Positions 8,247 through 16,500 of a stretch of 42,614 nt of DNA are shown here, piece by piece. The stretch comes from Flavobacteriales bacterium (GTDB lineage: Bacteria > Bacteroidota > Bacteroidia > Flavobacteriales > BACL11), in assembly GCA_002705205.1 (NCBI GenBank), contig PAHP01000012.1, forward strand, positions 1-42,614, given 5' to 3'. Each line of letters opens with the position of its first letter. The stretch's first letter is position 1. A program made the translations under genes and the position numbers. The notes beneath the pieces were generated by a model. The model saw only the letters and a program-made list of their open reading frames with translations. It was not told the origin of the DNA and did not search any database.

Positions 8247-8894
8247 TTAATAAAAAACTTCCTTTCCTAGTAATAGGAGAGGAAAAATTTCAAGCGTGCA
8301 AAGATACAAAAATATATAAAATGGCGAGAGGCCAAATGAATTTGTTCCAATTTTCCAAAACCAAAATAATTTAAGCCCAAATAAGATTACCGAAAATATC
8401 ACCAAAGAAAAAATAGCAAAAAGAGAAATGTCAAAACTAAAAAAAAACAAGACAATTACTACTGGAAATAGTAGAGCCCCCAAGACTCTATCAAATAATA
8501 ATGAGAAAAAAATAGCTAATTTTGACAAACTATTAACTCTAAAAACAAAACCTAAGAATCGTAAAATACCAATTTTTACTAAAAAGAAAAACACTACAGA
8601 CACTAAAGTGACGCTAATTGATATCCAGTCAGAGAACAATAATAGTTTTGATATTACTAATGTAAAATTTATGGACATCAATAAAAAAGTAATTAAATTA
8701 ACTCTTTCAGTAAATGCATTTTCCTCTCTTAAATATTGGTTTGCATATCTTTGTGCATACACACTTTTAAATAGTAAGCCTGCATGTTTCGAATAGATCC
8801 CTTTCAGCAATGAAATTAAAAAAAATGATACTATTAATAGTGTGAAAAAAACATCTTGATTAAGTGCTGTCTTATTTAAGGCATACATATTCAT
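8247..8894 (-). CDS. DUF4271 integral membrane protein
   Basis: Function unknown; the family is found in Bacteroidota beside hemD. The 215-residue product has about six hydrophobic segments, beginning with FFTLLIVSFFLISLLKGIYS, and the family-like cytoplasmic stretch FKSVYAQRYANQYLREEN between segments 1 and 2. The C-terminal segments include SPFYIFLYLCTLEIFPLLLL. Two start codons are possible (8894 and 8888); the first is given. A minus-strand TATCTTTG box at 8902-8909 lies 7 bp before the ATG, so this is the first gene of the DUF4271-hemD transcript. Confidence 0.8.
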   Translation of the reverse strand: MNMYALNKTALNQDVFFTLLIVSFFLISLLKGIYSKHAGLLFKSVYAQRYANQYLREENAFTERVNLITFLLMSINFTLVISKLLLFSDWISISVTLVSVVFFFLVKIGILRFLGFVFRVNSLSKLAIFFSLLFDRVLGALLFPVVIVLFFFSFDISLFAIFSLVIFSVILFGLKLFWFWKIGTNSFGLSPFYIFLYLCTLEIFPLLLLGKEVFY

Positions 8895-8901
8895 TATACA
8901 A

Positions 8902-8909
8902 CAAAGATA
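8902..8909 (-). promoter_or_regulatory. Bacteroidota -7 promoter box for DUF4271-hemD
   Basis: The minus strand reads TATCTTTG, an exact TAnnTTTG match, ending 7 bases before ATG 8894. The transcript would have at most a few leader bases. No convincing TTG was located 17-23 bp upstream of it. Confidence 0.55.
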
Positions 8910-8974
8910 TGCTTTATCATGACTATGTCAATCTTATTAAAAAAGGTATTTTTACAAAAAAATTAACAGTTAAA

Positions 8975-9217
8975 GTGTCACAAGATTTATACCAAGCTCC
9001 TGATTATTTTCAAATGGATGAGCTTCTTACAGAAGAGCATCGATTAATCCAAAAGTCTGTAAGAAATTGGGCAAAAAAAGAGATCTCGCCAATTATTGAG
9101 GATGCTTGTCAAAAAGCCAAGTTCCCAAAAGAAATACTTAAAGGACTAGGAGAAATTGGCGCTGTTGGCCCCTATATTACTGGAATGGATATTACCGGAG
9201 AAAATACTTTTAACTAG
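8975..9217 (+). pseudogene. Glutaryl-CoA (acyl-CoA) dehydrogenase remnant, internal deletion
   Basis: Only about 80 codons remain of a flavoprotein dehydrogenase gene normally near 390 codons. The first part matches the N-terminal helical region of glutaryl-CoA dehydrogenases (DLYQAPDYFQMDELLTEEH, KKEISPIIEDACQKA, FPKEILKGLGEIGAVGPYI). The last residues, ITGMDITGENTFN, resemble the extreme C-terminus of the same family, where human GCDH has an I-x-G-x-x-ITG-x-x-AF pattern. The FAD and substrate sites and catalytic Glu are all missing. The simplest reading is one in-frame deletion of roughly 300 codons near 9172-9180. The frame is open upstream to ATG 8909, but family similarity begins after GTG 8975, which is taken as the old start (possibly a former ATG). 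Its TAG is one base before the DUF3817 ATG. Confidence 0.7.
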
Positions 9218-9218
9218 A

Positions 9219-9494
9219 ATGAAAAATCTATTTAGAACCATTACATTGTTAGAGGGAATATCATACATCCTCCTTCTTTTTATAGCAATGCCTATAAAGT
9301 ACTGGATAGGAGACGAACAATATGTAAAATTATTAGGGATGCCACACGGGTTATTATTTGTTGTGTATATTATACTAGCTTTTCTAATTAAGCGTCATGA
9401 AAATTGGACTACTAAAGATTTTGGGATAGTCCTACTTGCTTCTATCTTACCTTTTGGGACGTTTTACATAGACTGGAAATATCTGAGATATTAA
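9219..9494 (+). CDS. DUF3817 small membrane protein
   Basis: Function unknown. The 91-residue product has three hydrophobic segments and the DUF3817 signature: a conserved Glu in TLLEGISYILLLFIAMPIKY, then GMPHGLLFVVYIILAF with the His-Gly pair, and a C-terminal LPFGTFYIDWKY. ATG 9219 is chosen because it gives the family length and starts one base after the stop of the dehydrogenase remnant, an arrangement that allows translational coupling. An ATG at 9156 in the same frame would add non-homologous residues. It ends head-on with the DUF3109 gene, the two stop codons sharing TTAA (9491-9494). Confidence 0.85.
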   Translation: MKNLFRTITLLEGISYILLLFIAMPIKYWIGDEQYVKLLGMPHGLLFVVYIILAFLIKRHENWTTKDFGIVLLASILPFGTFYIDWKYLRY

Positions 9495-10057
9495 CCGTCT
9501 AATCGTTTAGCTGCCGCTAATAGCCTCCGATACCAATACTCTCCATATTTTCGGATAAGAGCTTCTTTCAAGAACACGTAAACAGGAATTTCTAATTTAC
9601 TTCCACACGCACATGCTGGCTTACAGATTTTTATGTCTTCATAGTTTACCGCATCAAAATTAGCATATTCTTTTATTCGTATAGGGAACAAATGACAAGA
9701 AATTGGTTTTTTAAAATTAATCTTTTTTTCTATGTATGCTTTTTCAATTGCACATTTCGAAACTCCCCTCTCATAAAAGACAAAAGCACATTCTCTATTA
9801 TTTATAAGTGGAGTGGTCAGATCTCCCTCAATGTCATATATTGCAACACCCTGTTTTTCTATTTCTAAAACCCCTTCTTTTCTCATGTAGGGCTTTACTT
9901 TATCATACGCTTTATCTATTATTTTTCCTTCCTCTGGTAATAGTGGTGCTCCAGAATCACCCTCTACACAACAAGCTCCTTTGCAAGCATTTAAATCACA
10001 TACAAAGTATTTTTCAAAAATATCCAGCGAAATTATTTTGTCTTCTACTTGAATCAT
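9491..10057 (-). CDS. DUF3109 cysteine-rich protein
   Basis: Function unknown; the Cys pattern suggests a bound metal or iron-sulfur cluster, as in the YkgJ-like zinc/iron-chelating group (inference). The 188-residue product has ten Cys: Cys20, 25, 29 and 30 in the N-terminal block FVCDLNACKGACCVEGDSG, then single Cys in NRECAFVFYE, SKCAIEKAY and PISCHLFPIR, and three in the late block ICKPACACG. These blocks match the DUF3109 family, common in Bacteroidota. No signal peptide, so cytoplasmic. A minus-strand TACTTTTG box lies only 4 bp before the ATG. It is divergent from glyS. Confidence 0.87.
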   Translation of the reverse strand: MIQVEDKIISLDIFEKYFVCDLNACKGACCVEGDSGAPLLPEEGKIIDKAYDKVKPYMRKEGVLEIEKQGVAIYDIEGDLTTPLINNRECAFVFYERGVSKCAIEKAYIEKKINFKKPISCHLFPIRIKEYANFDAVNYEDIKICKPACACGSKLEIPVYVFLKEALIRKYGEYWYRRLLAAAKRLDG

Positions 10058-10061
10058 TTTA

Positions 10062-10069
10062 CAAAAGTA
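10062..10069 (-). promoter_or_regulatory. Bacteroidota -7 promoter box for DUF3109 gene
   Basis: The minus strand reads TACTTTTG, an exact TAnnTTTG match, 4 bases before ATG 10057. This would give a leaderless or nearly leaderless mRNA. The -33 region would overlap the glyS promoter; no TTG is evident at normal spacing. Confidence 0.5.
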
Positions 10070-10090
10070 CGATTTTGATAACAGAATTTA

Positions 10091-10098
10091 TATTTTTG
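10091..10098 (+). promoter_or_regulatory. Bacteroidota -7 promoter box for glyS
   Basis: TATTTTTG fits TAnnTTTG and ends 4 bases before ATG 10103. A TTTG at 10074-10077 is 13 bp upstream, closer than the usual -33 spacing. Confidence 0.5.
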
Positions 10099-10102
10099 TA
10101 GC

Positions 10103-11638
10103 ATGGCTAATTACGAAAATATCTTTAAAAAGGTTGTTGCGCATTGCAAAGAGTATGGTTACATTTTTCAATCATCTGAGATATATGATGGACTAGCAGC
10201 TACTTACGATTATGGGCCTAATGGAGTAGAACTTAAAAATAATATTAAAAACTATTGGTGGAAATCAATGGTGAATATGCATGAGAATATTGTAGGTTTA
10301 GACTCTGCTATTTTTATGCATCCTACTACTTGGAAAGCATCAGGACATACAGATGCTTTTAACGATCCATTAATTGACAATAAAGATTCCAAAAAAAGAT
10401 ATCGTGCTGATATACTTATTGAAGATTATATTGCTAAAATAGAAGTTAAAATTGAAAAGGATTGTCTAAAAGCGTCAAAGCGTTTTGGTGATGCTTTCAA
10501 TAAACAAAAATTTATAACTACTAATAGTAGAGTTTTAGACAGGCAAAAACAAATTGATATTATTAATAGTAAGATGAATGCCTTTCTTTCTAAAGGAAAT
10601 TTAAAAGATGTAAAAAAATTAATCGAAGAATTAGACATAAAATGTCCAATTTCTGGAACAAATAATTGGACAGATGTTCGTCAATTTAACTTAATGTTTA
10701 AAACTCAAATAGGAGCAGCTTCTGATAATTCCTCTGATTTATATCTAAGACCAGAAACAGCACAAGGTATTTTTGTAAACTTTCTAAATGTACAGAAAAC
10801 TACTCGGATGAAAATTCCTTTCGGTATTGCTCAGATTGGAAAAGCATTTAGAAACGAAATTATCGCTCGTCAATTTATTTTCAGAATGAGAGAATTTGAA
10901 CAAATGGAAATGCAATTTTTTATTCGGCCAGGAGAAGAGATAAAATGGTACAAATACTGGAAAGATTTTCGCATGAAATGGCATACCTCATTAGGTATGG
11001 GAGAAGATAATTACCGTTTCCATGACCATGAAACGTTAGCTCATTATGCAAATGCTGCTACTGATATTGAATTTAAGTTTCCATTTGGATTTAAAGAGTT
11101 AGAAGGCATCCATTCTCGAACTGATTTTGACTTAAAAGCACATCAAGAGTGTTCCGGCAAAAAACTTCAATATTTTGACCCTGAACTAGAAGAAAACTAT
11201 GTCCCTTATGTATTGGAAACATCTATCGGTTTAGACAGAATGTTCCTTGCCATACTAAGCAGCTCTTTCACTGAAGAAAAATTAGAAAATGGAGAAAATA
11301 GAGTGGTCTTAAACATTCCTCCTATTTTATCTCCTATTAAAGCTGCTATTCTACCGCTAACTAAAAAAGATAACCTACCAGAAAAAGCTAGAGAAATTAT
11401 GAAATCTCTTCAAATAGATTTCAATTGTCAATATGAAGAAAAAGATTCTATCGGCAAAAGATACAGAAGACAAGATGCGATTGGAACACCTTATTGTATT
11501 ACAGTGGATCATCAAACTTTAAAAGATAATACCATTACTTTACGAGATAGGACTAGTATGAAGCAGGAAAGAATTTCAATAGAAAAGCTACATTCAATTA
11601 TTGCTGAAAAAGTGAATATTAGCAGGTATCTAGGCTAA
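10103..11638 (+). CDS. glyS: Glycyl-tRNA synthetase (dimeric, eukaryote/archaeal-like type)
   Basis: Class II aminoacyl-tRNA synthetase charging tRNA-Gly. The 511-residue single-chain form is the alpha2 type, not the alpha2beta2 GlyQ/GlyS type of many bacteria. Visible motifs: GLAATYDYGPNGVELKNNIK near the N-terminus, LRPETAQGIFVNF (motif 2 region), FGIAQIGKAFRNEI, FRMREFEQMEMQFF, and the class II motif 3 ETSIGLDRMFLAIL. The C-terminal anticodon-binding domain starts near LNIPPILSPIKAAILPL. The 4-bp gap between the promoter box and ATG suggests a very short leader. The stop overlaps the convergent folB stop by 4 bp. Confidence 0.96.
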   Translation: MANYENIFKKVVAHCKEYGYIFQSSEIYDGLAATYDYGPNGVELKNNIKNYWWKSMVNMHENIVGLDSAIFMHPTTWKASGHTDAFNDPLIDNKDSKKRYRADILIEDYIAKIEVKIEKDCLKASKRFGDAFNKQKFITTNSRVLDRQKQIDIINSKMNAFLSKGNLKDVKKLIEELDIKCPISGTNNWTDVRQFNLMFKTQIGAASDNSSDLYLRPETAQGIFVNFLNVQKTTRMKIPFGIAQIGKAFRNEIIARQFIFRMREFEQMEMQFFIRPGEEIKWYKYWKDFRMKWHTSLGMGEDNYRFHDHETLAHYANAATDIEFKFPFGFKELEGIHSRTDFDLKAHQECSGKKLQYFDPELEENYVPYVLETSIGLDRMFLAILSSSFTEEKLENGENRVVLNIPPILSPIKAAILPLTKKDNLPEKAREIMKSLQIDFNCQYEEKDSIGKRYRRQDAIGTPYCITVDHQTLKDNTITLRDRTSMKQERISIEKLHSIIAEKVNISRYLG

Positions 11639-11988
11639 TTCTCTGCCTCGGTAATTACTGAAATTTTATTGAATGCAGCGTCAATAGGAGGTAATACCTT
11701 TTCAACTTCTACTTTTACTTTTTTGACTTTATCCAAAGATAAAATTGCATCTACTATTTTCCTTGCAGGGACTTCAATCATCTTTGCTTGGATAGCCATT
11801 TGCTCTTTTACAATTTCTATAATTTTTACATAATCAACAGTATCGTTTAAATCATCTGTTTTTTCTACTTGAGAAGTGTCAGTAGTTAGCCAAACATTTA
11901 CAATAAAATGACCTCCTAAAACTGCCTCTTCTGGCAAATGTCCATGATAGGCAAAAATTCTAATCCCCTCTACTGTAATCAATCCCAT
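11635..11988 (-). CDS. folB: Dihydroneopterin aldolase
   Basis: Converts 7,8-dihydroneopterin to 6-hydroxymethyl-dihydropterin and glycolaldehyde in folate synthesis. The 117-residue product has the family layout: VEGIRIFAYHGHLPEEAVLGG with the Tyr-His-Gly near the start and the conserved Glu after it, DDLNDTVDYVKIIEIVKEQM in the middle, and the C-terminal KVKVEVEKVLPPID. The length fits the family. It starts 10 bp inside the 3' end of gltX and should be read from the same transcript. Its stop overlaps that of glyS on the other strand by 4 bp. Confidence 0.92.
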   Translation of the reverse strand: MGLITVEGIRIFAYHGHLPEEAVLGGHFIVNVWLTTDTSQVEKTDDLNDTVDYVKIIEIVKEQMAIQAKMIEVPARKIVDAILSLDKVKKVKVEVEKVLPPIDAAFNKISVITEAEN

Positions 11989-13511
11989 TGTTGTATGCTA
12001 TTTAATGCTGTTTTCATTCTTTTAATTGTCTCTTCTTTTCCTAAAAGAGAAGCTATATCAAAAAGTGAAGGGCCCACTGCTAGGCCTGTTAAAGAAATTC
12101 TAAATGGAGGCAGTAAGCTTCCCATTCCAATTTCATTTTCTTTTAGGTAAAGCCTAAATACTTCCTCTATATTTTGTGAGGTAAAATCTGAAATCCCTTC
12201 TATTCTGCTCATTAATTCAGACATATACTTTGGAGTATCATACTTCCACTTTTTACGGATTATCTTTGCATCATAGGAAGTAGGAGCAATAAAATAATAT
12301 TTTCCTTCATCCCACATATCTTTTATAAAAGTCGCTCTTTCTTTTAGCTGCTCACAAACAGCGGCCACAAAACTATCATTAGCTTCTACTCTATGTTCTT
12401 TCAAAATAAGTTGTAACTCAGCAGCTAATTCTTCTTTTGTTTTTGCTCTCAAATACTGCTGATTGAACCATTTTGTTTTGTCAAAATCAAATTTTGCTCC
12501 TGCCTTCCCTACTCTTTCCAGAGTGAATGACTGTATTAACTCGTCCATAGAAAAAATCTCCTTTTCTGTTCCTGGATTCCATCCTAATAAAGAAAGCATA
12601 TTTATAAATGCCGATGAAATATACCCACTTTCACGATATCCTAAACTAATTTCTCCTGTTTGAGGATTTTTCCACTCTATTGGAAATACAGGGAATCCTA
12701 ATCTATCCCCATCTCTCTTGCTTAATTTTCCATGCCCATCAGGTTTTAAAATTAGCGGTAAGTGTGCAAATTCAGGTGTTGAATCCTCCCACCCTAAATA
12801 TCTATACAACAAAACATGTAAAGGGGCAGACGGAAGCCATTCCTCTCCTCTTATTACATGAGAAATTTTCATACTATAATCGTCTACCACATTTGCTAAA
12901 TGATAAGTTGGCATGCCATCAGATTTAAAAATAACTTTATCATCCATATTATTAGTATTTACAGAAACCCAACCCCTAATAATATCATTTAATTTTACCT
13001 CTTCATTTCTTGGCATCTTTATTCTAATAACATACGGTTCTCCTGAATCTATTCTTTTGGAGACCTCGTCTTCTGAAAGAGCTAATGAGTTTTGCATTGT
13101 AGTTCTAGTAAATGCATTATATTGTGGAGAAGGGACTCCAGCTGTTTTCATTCTTTCTCTCATTGCTGAAAGCTCCTCTGAAGTATCAAAGGCATAATAA
13201 GCAAAACCATCTTTTACTAACTGCTCCGCATACGGCAAGTACATTGCTTTTCTTTCTGATTGCTTATATGGGCCATAATCCCCCCCATGAACTACTGATT
13301 CATCAAATTCAATCCCACTCCATTTTAATGAATCAATAATATATTCCTCCGCTCCCTCTACAAATCTTGCTTGATCAGTGTCTTCAATACGCAAAATGAT
13401 TCTGCCTCCTTTACTTTTTGCAAAAAGATAATTATATAGTGCCGTTCTGACGCCTCCAATATGTAAAGGGCCTGTAGGGCTTGGTGCAAATCGTACTCTT
13501 ACTTCTGACAT
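11979..13511 (-). CDS. gltX: Glutamyl-tRNA synthetase
   Basis: Class I aminoacyl-tRNA synthetase that attaches glutamate to tRNA-Glu. The 510-residue product has RFAPSPTGPLHIGGVRTALYN with HIGG at residues 17-20 (the HIGH signature), ILRIEDTDQARF, VIRGEEWLPSAPLHVLLY, and HGKLSKRDGDR as the KMSKS-type loop. The C-terminal helical anticodon-binding part follows. ATG 13511 is chosen because the protein normally begins just before the VRFAPSPTG strand; the frame is open to 13595, but those 28 residues are not family-like and would overlap the promoters. A minus-strand TATCTTTG box lies 20 bp upstream. It heads a gltX-folB transcript. Confidence 0.96.
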   Translation of the reverse strand: MSEVRVRFAPSPTGPLHIGGVRTALYNYLFAKSKGGRIILRIEDTDQARFVEGAEEYIIDSLKWSGIEFDESVVHGGDYGPYKQSERKAMYLPYAEQLVKDGFAYYAFDTSEELSAMRERMKTAGVPSPQYNAFTRTTMQNSLALSEDEVSKRIDSGEPYVIRIKMPRNEEVKLNDIIRGWVSVNTNNMDDKVIFKSDGMPTYHLANVVDDYSMKISHVIRGEEWLPSAPLHVLLYRYLGWEDSTPEFAHLPLILKPDGHGKLSKRDGDRLGFPVFPIEWKNPQTGEISLGYRESGYISSAFINMLSLLGWNPGTEKEIFSMDELIQSFTLERVGKAGAKFDFDKTKWFNQQYLRAKTKEELAAELQLILKEHRVEANDSFVAAVCEQLKERATFIKDMWDEGKYYFIAPTSYDAKIIRKKWKYDTPKYMSELMSRIEGISDFTSQNIEEVFRLYLKENEIGMGSLLPPFRISLTGLAVGPSLFDIASLLGKEETIKRMKTALNSIQQWD

Positions 13512-13531
13512 TTGATAAAATATTTGAACGG

Positions 13532-13539
13532 CAAAGATA
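13532..13539 (-). promoter_or_regulatory. Bacteroidota -7 promoter box for gltX-folB
   Basis: The minus strand reads TATCTTTG, an exact TAnnTTTG match, 20 bp before ATG 13511. It supports the shorter gltX start, because the alternative ATG at 13595 would lie upstream of it. Confidence 0.55.
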
Positions 13540-13584
13540 AGCTTTATCAAAGAAATACATTTTACATCTTGAAGGATAAAATTG

Positions 13585-13592
13585 TACCTTTG
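13585..13592 (+). promoter_or_regulatory. Bacteroidota -7 promoter box for the DUF4175-ybeY-mnmG operon
   Basis: TACCTTTG matches TAnnTTTG exactly and ends 6 bases before ATG 13599. A TTG at 13569-13571 is 13 bp upstream, closer than usual. It supports ATG 13599 as the start and implies a nearly leaderless mRNA. Confidence 0.55.
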
Positions 13593-13598
13593 CAATAC

Positions 13599-16500
13599 AT
13601 GAAAAACTTAACACAACATTTATTTGATAAGCTTAATGAGTTTATCAAGAAATATTATCATAATCAACTCATAAAAGGTTGTATTTATGTTCTTTCTATT
13701 TTATTAATATTTTTTATTCTGTTTTCTGTTATTGAGTATTTCTATACAATGGATGTTAGGGGAAGAACATTTTTGTTCTGGACATATATTGTAATAAACT
13801 TCATTGTCTTTTGTAAATATATTACTTTTCCTTTATTGCGATTGTTTAGTTTTAAAGATCGACTTACTCATAAGCAGGCGTCCAAAATAATTGGGGATCA
13901 TTTTTCTAATATTAATGATAAACTTATAAATATCCTCGAGCTACATGACTTATCAAATGATCAAAATGAACTAGTTCTTGCAAGTATTGAACAAAAAACA
14001 AGTAGCATAAATGCCGTTCCTTTTAAAAATGCTATCGATTTCAAAGGAAATAAGCAACATCTAAAATGGATTTTGACTCCTATTATCATTTTATTTTTAT
14101 TTTTCATATCTGGCAAAGAATATATGCTGACTGAAAGCTCTGCAAGAATTGTAAAGCATAATACTTTTTTTGAACCAAAGGCACCATTTAATTACGTCTT
14201 CCTTAATAAAAACTTGAACTGTAAACAATTTGATAATTTCTTATTAAAAATTAGGATTACCGGAAATGAAATCCCTAATGAAATTTTTATACAGTCAGAA
14301 AACAATAAATTTAAATTAGAAGAGCTAGGCAATAATGAATTTCAGTATAAATTTAAGCGTATTAATTCAGACATTATATTTAACTTTTTTGCTGGCGGAT
14401 ATAGTAGTAAGCCCTATACTATTAAGTCATTAGCTCAGCCAAAAGTTGTAGACATGAGAATAGTTATTTCACATCCAAAATATACAGGCAAAATAATAGA
14501 AAAAAAATCCAATAATGGGGATATTATTGCAAGTGAAGGTAGTTCTATTAATTGGAAAATTCAACTCCAGAATACCGATAGTTGTTCATTTATTTATAAT
14601 GGGGAAATTGTTCAAGAAACCAGTGATCTGAAATTAGAGTTTAGCAAGAAAGTACTTAGAAGTAGTAATTATTCAATAATTAGTTCAAATGAAAATAAAT
14701 TAACCGACACATTAACTTATTATATTACTGTTATTGCTGATAAATTTCCTAAGATAGATCTTGTTCAAAGATATGATTCATCAAATACACAATTTATTTT
14801 TGAAGGCAATATTGAAGACGATTATTTACTTAGAAAATTAGAATTTATTTATTCTATTAAACAGAACGACAGCATTATTAATTATTATGAAAATGTGAAA
14901 ATTGAAAAAAATAAAAAGCAAAGATTTTTCTATACATTTAATTTTGAAAACTTAAATATTGATCCCGAAAAAGAGTTAAAATATTATTTTAAAATATGGG
15001 ATAATGATGCGATAAACGGTTCAAAGTTTACTAAAAGCAATACTTTTATTTACAAACAACCTAATATTGAAGAGATAATAAAAAGACAAGATATTGAAAA
15101 CAAAAAAATAAAAAGCGGCCTAAATAAGTCAATCTTATTAGCAGAGGAAATACAAAAAAAGATTGAAGAACTAAATAAATCAATACTAAAAAAGAAAAAA
15201 ATTGGCTGGGAAGAGAAAAAAAAAGCAGCCGATATTATTAAACTTCAAAAAGAACTTGAAAAAAAGATTGCCAACACACAAAAAAAGAACTCTGAAAATT
15301 TAAAAGCCACAGAAAAATTAAATTCCTCAGTACTTGAAAAGCAAAAGAAATTAGAAGAGCTGATGAATAATTTAATAGATGACGAAATAAAAAAATTAAT
15401 CCAAGAAATGGAGCAGATGATGGATGAATCAAATAAAGAGAAATTACAAAATTTATTAGAGCAAATTAAACTCTCAAATACTGATTTAGAAAAAGAACTT
15501 GATAGGGAATTAGAGCTTTTTAAGCAGTTTGAATTTGAACAAAAAGTTGAAGAAACTCTAGATAAGCTAGCTAAGTTAAAAAAAGAACAAGAAGGTTTAA
15601 AGAAAGAAACTACTGCTGAACAATTAACTAAAGAAGAGCTGGTAAAGGCTCAAGAAAATCTTAGCCAAGAAATGGATAAAATCAAAAAAGATTTAAATGA
15701 TTTGAGAAAGAAAAACATGGATTTAGAGGATAAAAATAAACTCCCTAATACTCAAAAAATAGAAACTACTATTCAACAAAAAATGCAGGAAAGCAAAAAT
15801 AATTTAGAGATTGGGAAAAAAAAGAAATCAGAAAAATCACAGAAAGATGCTATTGAAAAAATCGAGGAATTAACGAAAAAGTTAGAAAGCATGAAACAAG
15901 CTTCTGAAGAAGAGAAACCTAAAGAAGACATGCATAACCTCAGAAAGATTCTTGAAAATTTAGTAACTGTTTCTTTTAATCAAGAAGAGCTAATGGCTCA
16001 TGTAAATAATACCCCTAGAAATAGCTCTGAATTTGTAAGAATTGTACAAGAGCAAAATAAACTTTCTGCTGACAGTAAAATTATTGAAGATTCATTATTT
16101 GCACTTAGTAAAAGAGTAGTCCAGATACAAGGAGCTATTAATAAAGAAATTACATCTATCAAAAGCAATATGCAAAAAGCAACTAAGAAACTAGAGGATA
16201 GGGATGTAAATAAGGCCACTGAAAGGCAACAATTTGTAATGACCTCTGTAAATAATCTTGCTCTTCTTTTGTCAGAAATTTTGGAACAAATGCAAAAAGA
16301 ATTAGACTCTCCTCCTTCAGACTGTAATAAGCCAAAGAATTGTAACAAACCAAATCCAAATTGCAAGAAACCTTCTATGTCAGAACTTAAAAAAGCTCAA
16401 AAAAAACTTAATGAAAAAATGAATAAAGGAAAGGGGAAAAAGAAAGGACAGGGAGAAAAGAAAGGAGAAAAAAAATCAAAAGAATTAATAAAATTAGCAA

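Noticed and set aside
13512-13598. Upstream in-frame extensions of gltX and of DUF4175, which would overlap each other
   Set aside because: Both contain promoter boxes for the opposite or same gene and lack family similarity; starts 13511 and 13599 fit better.
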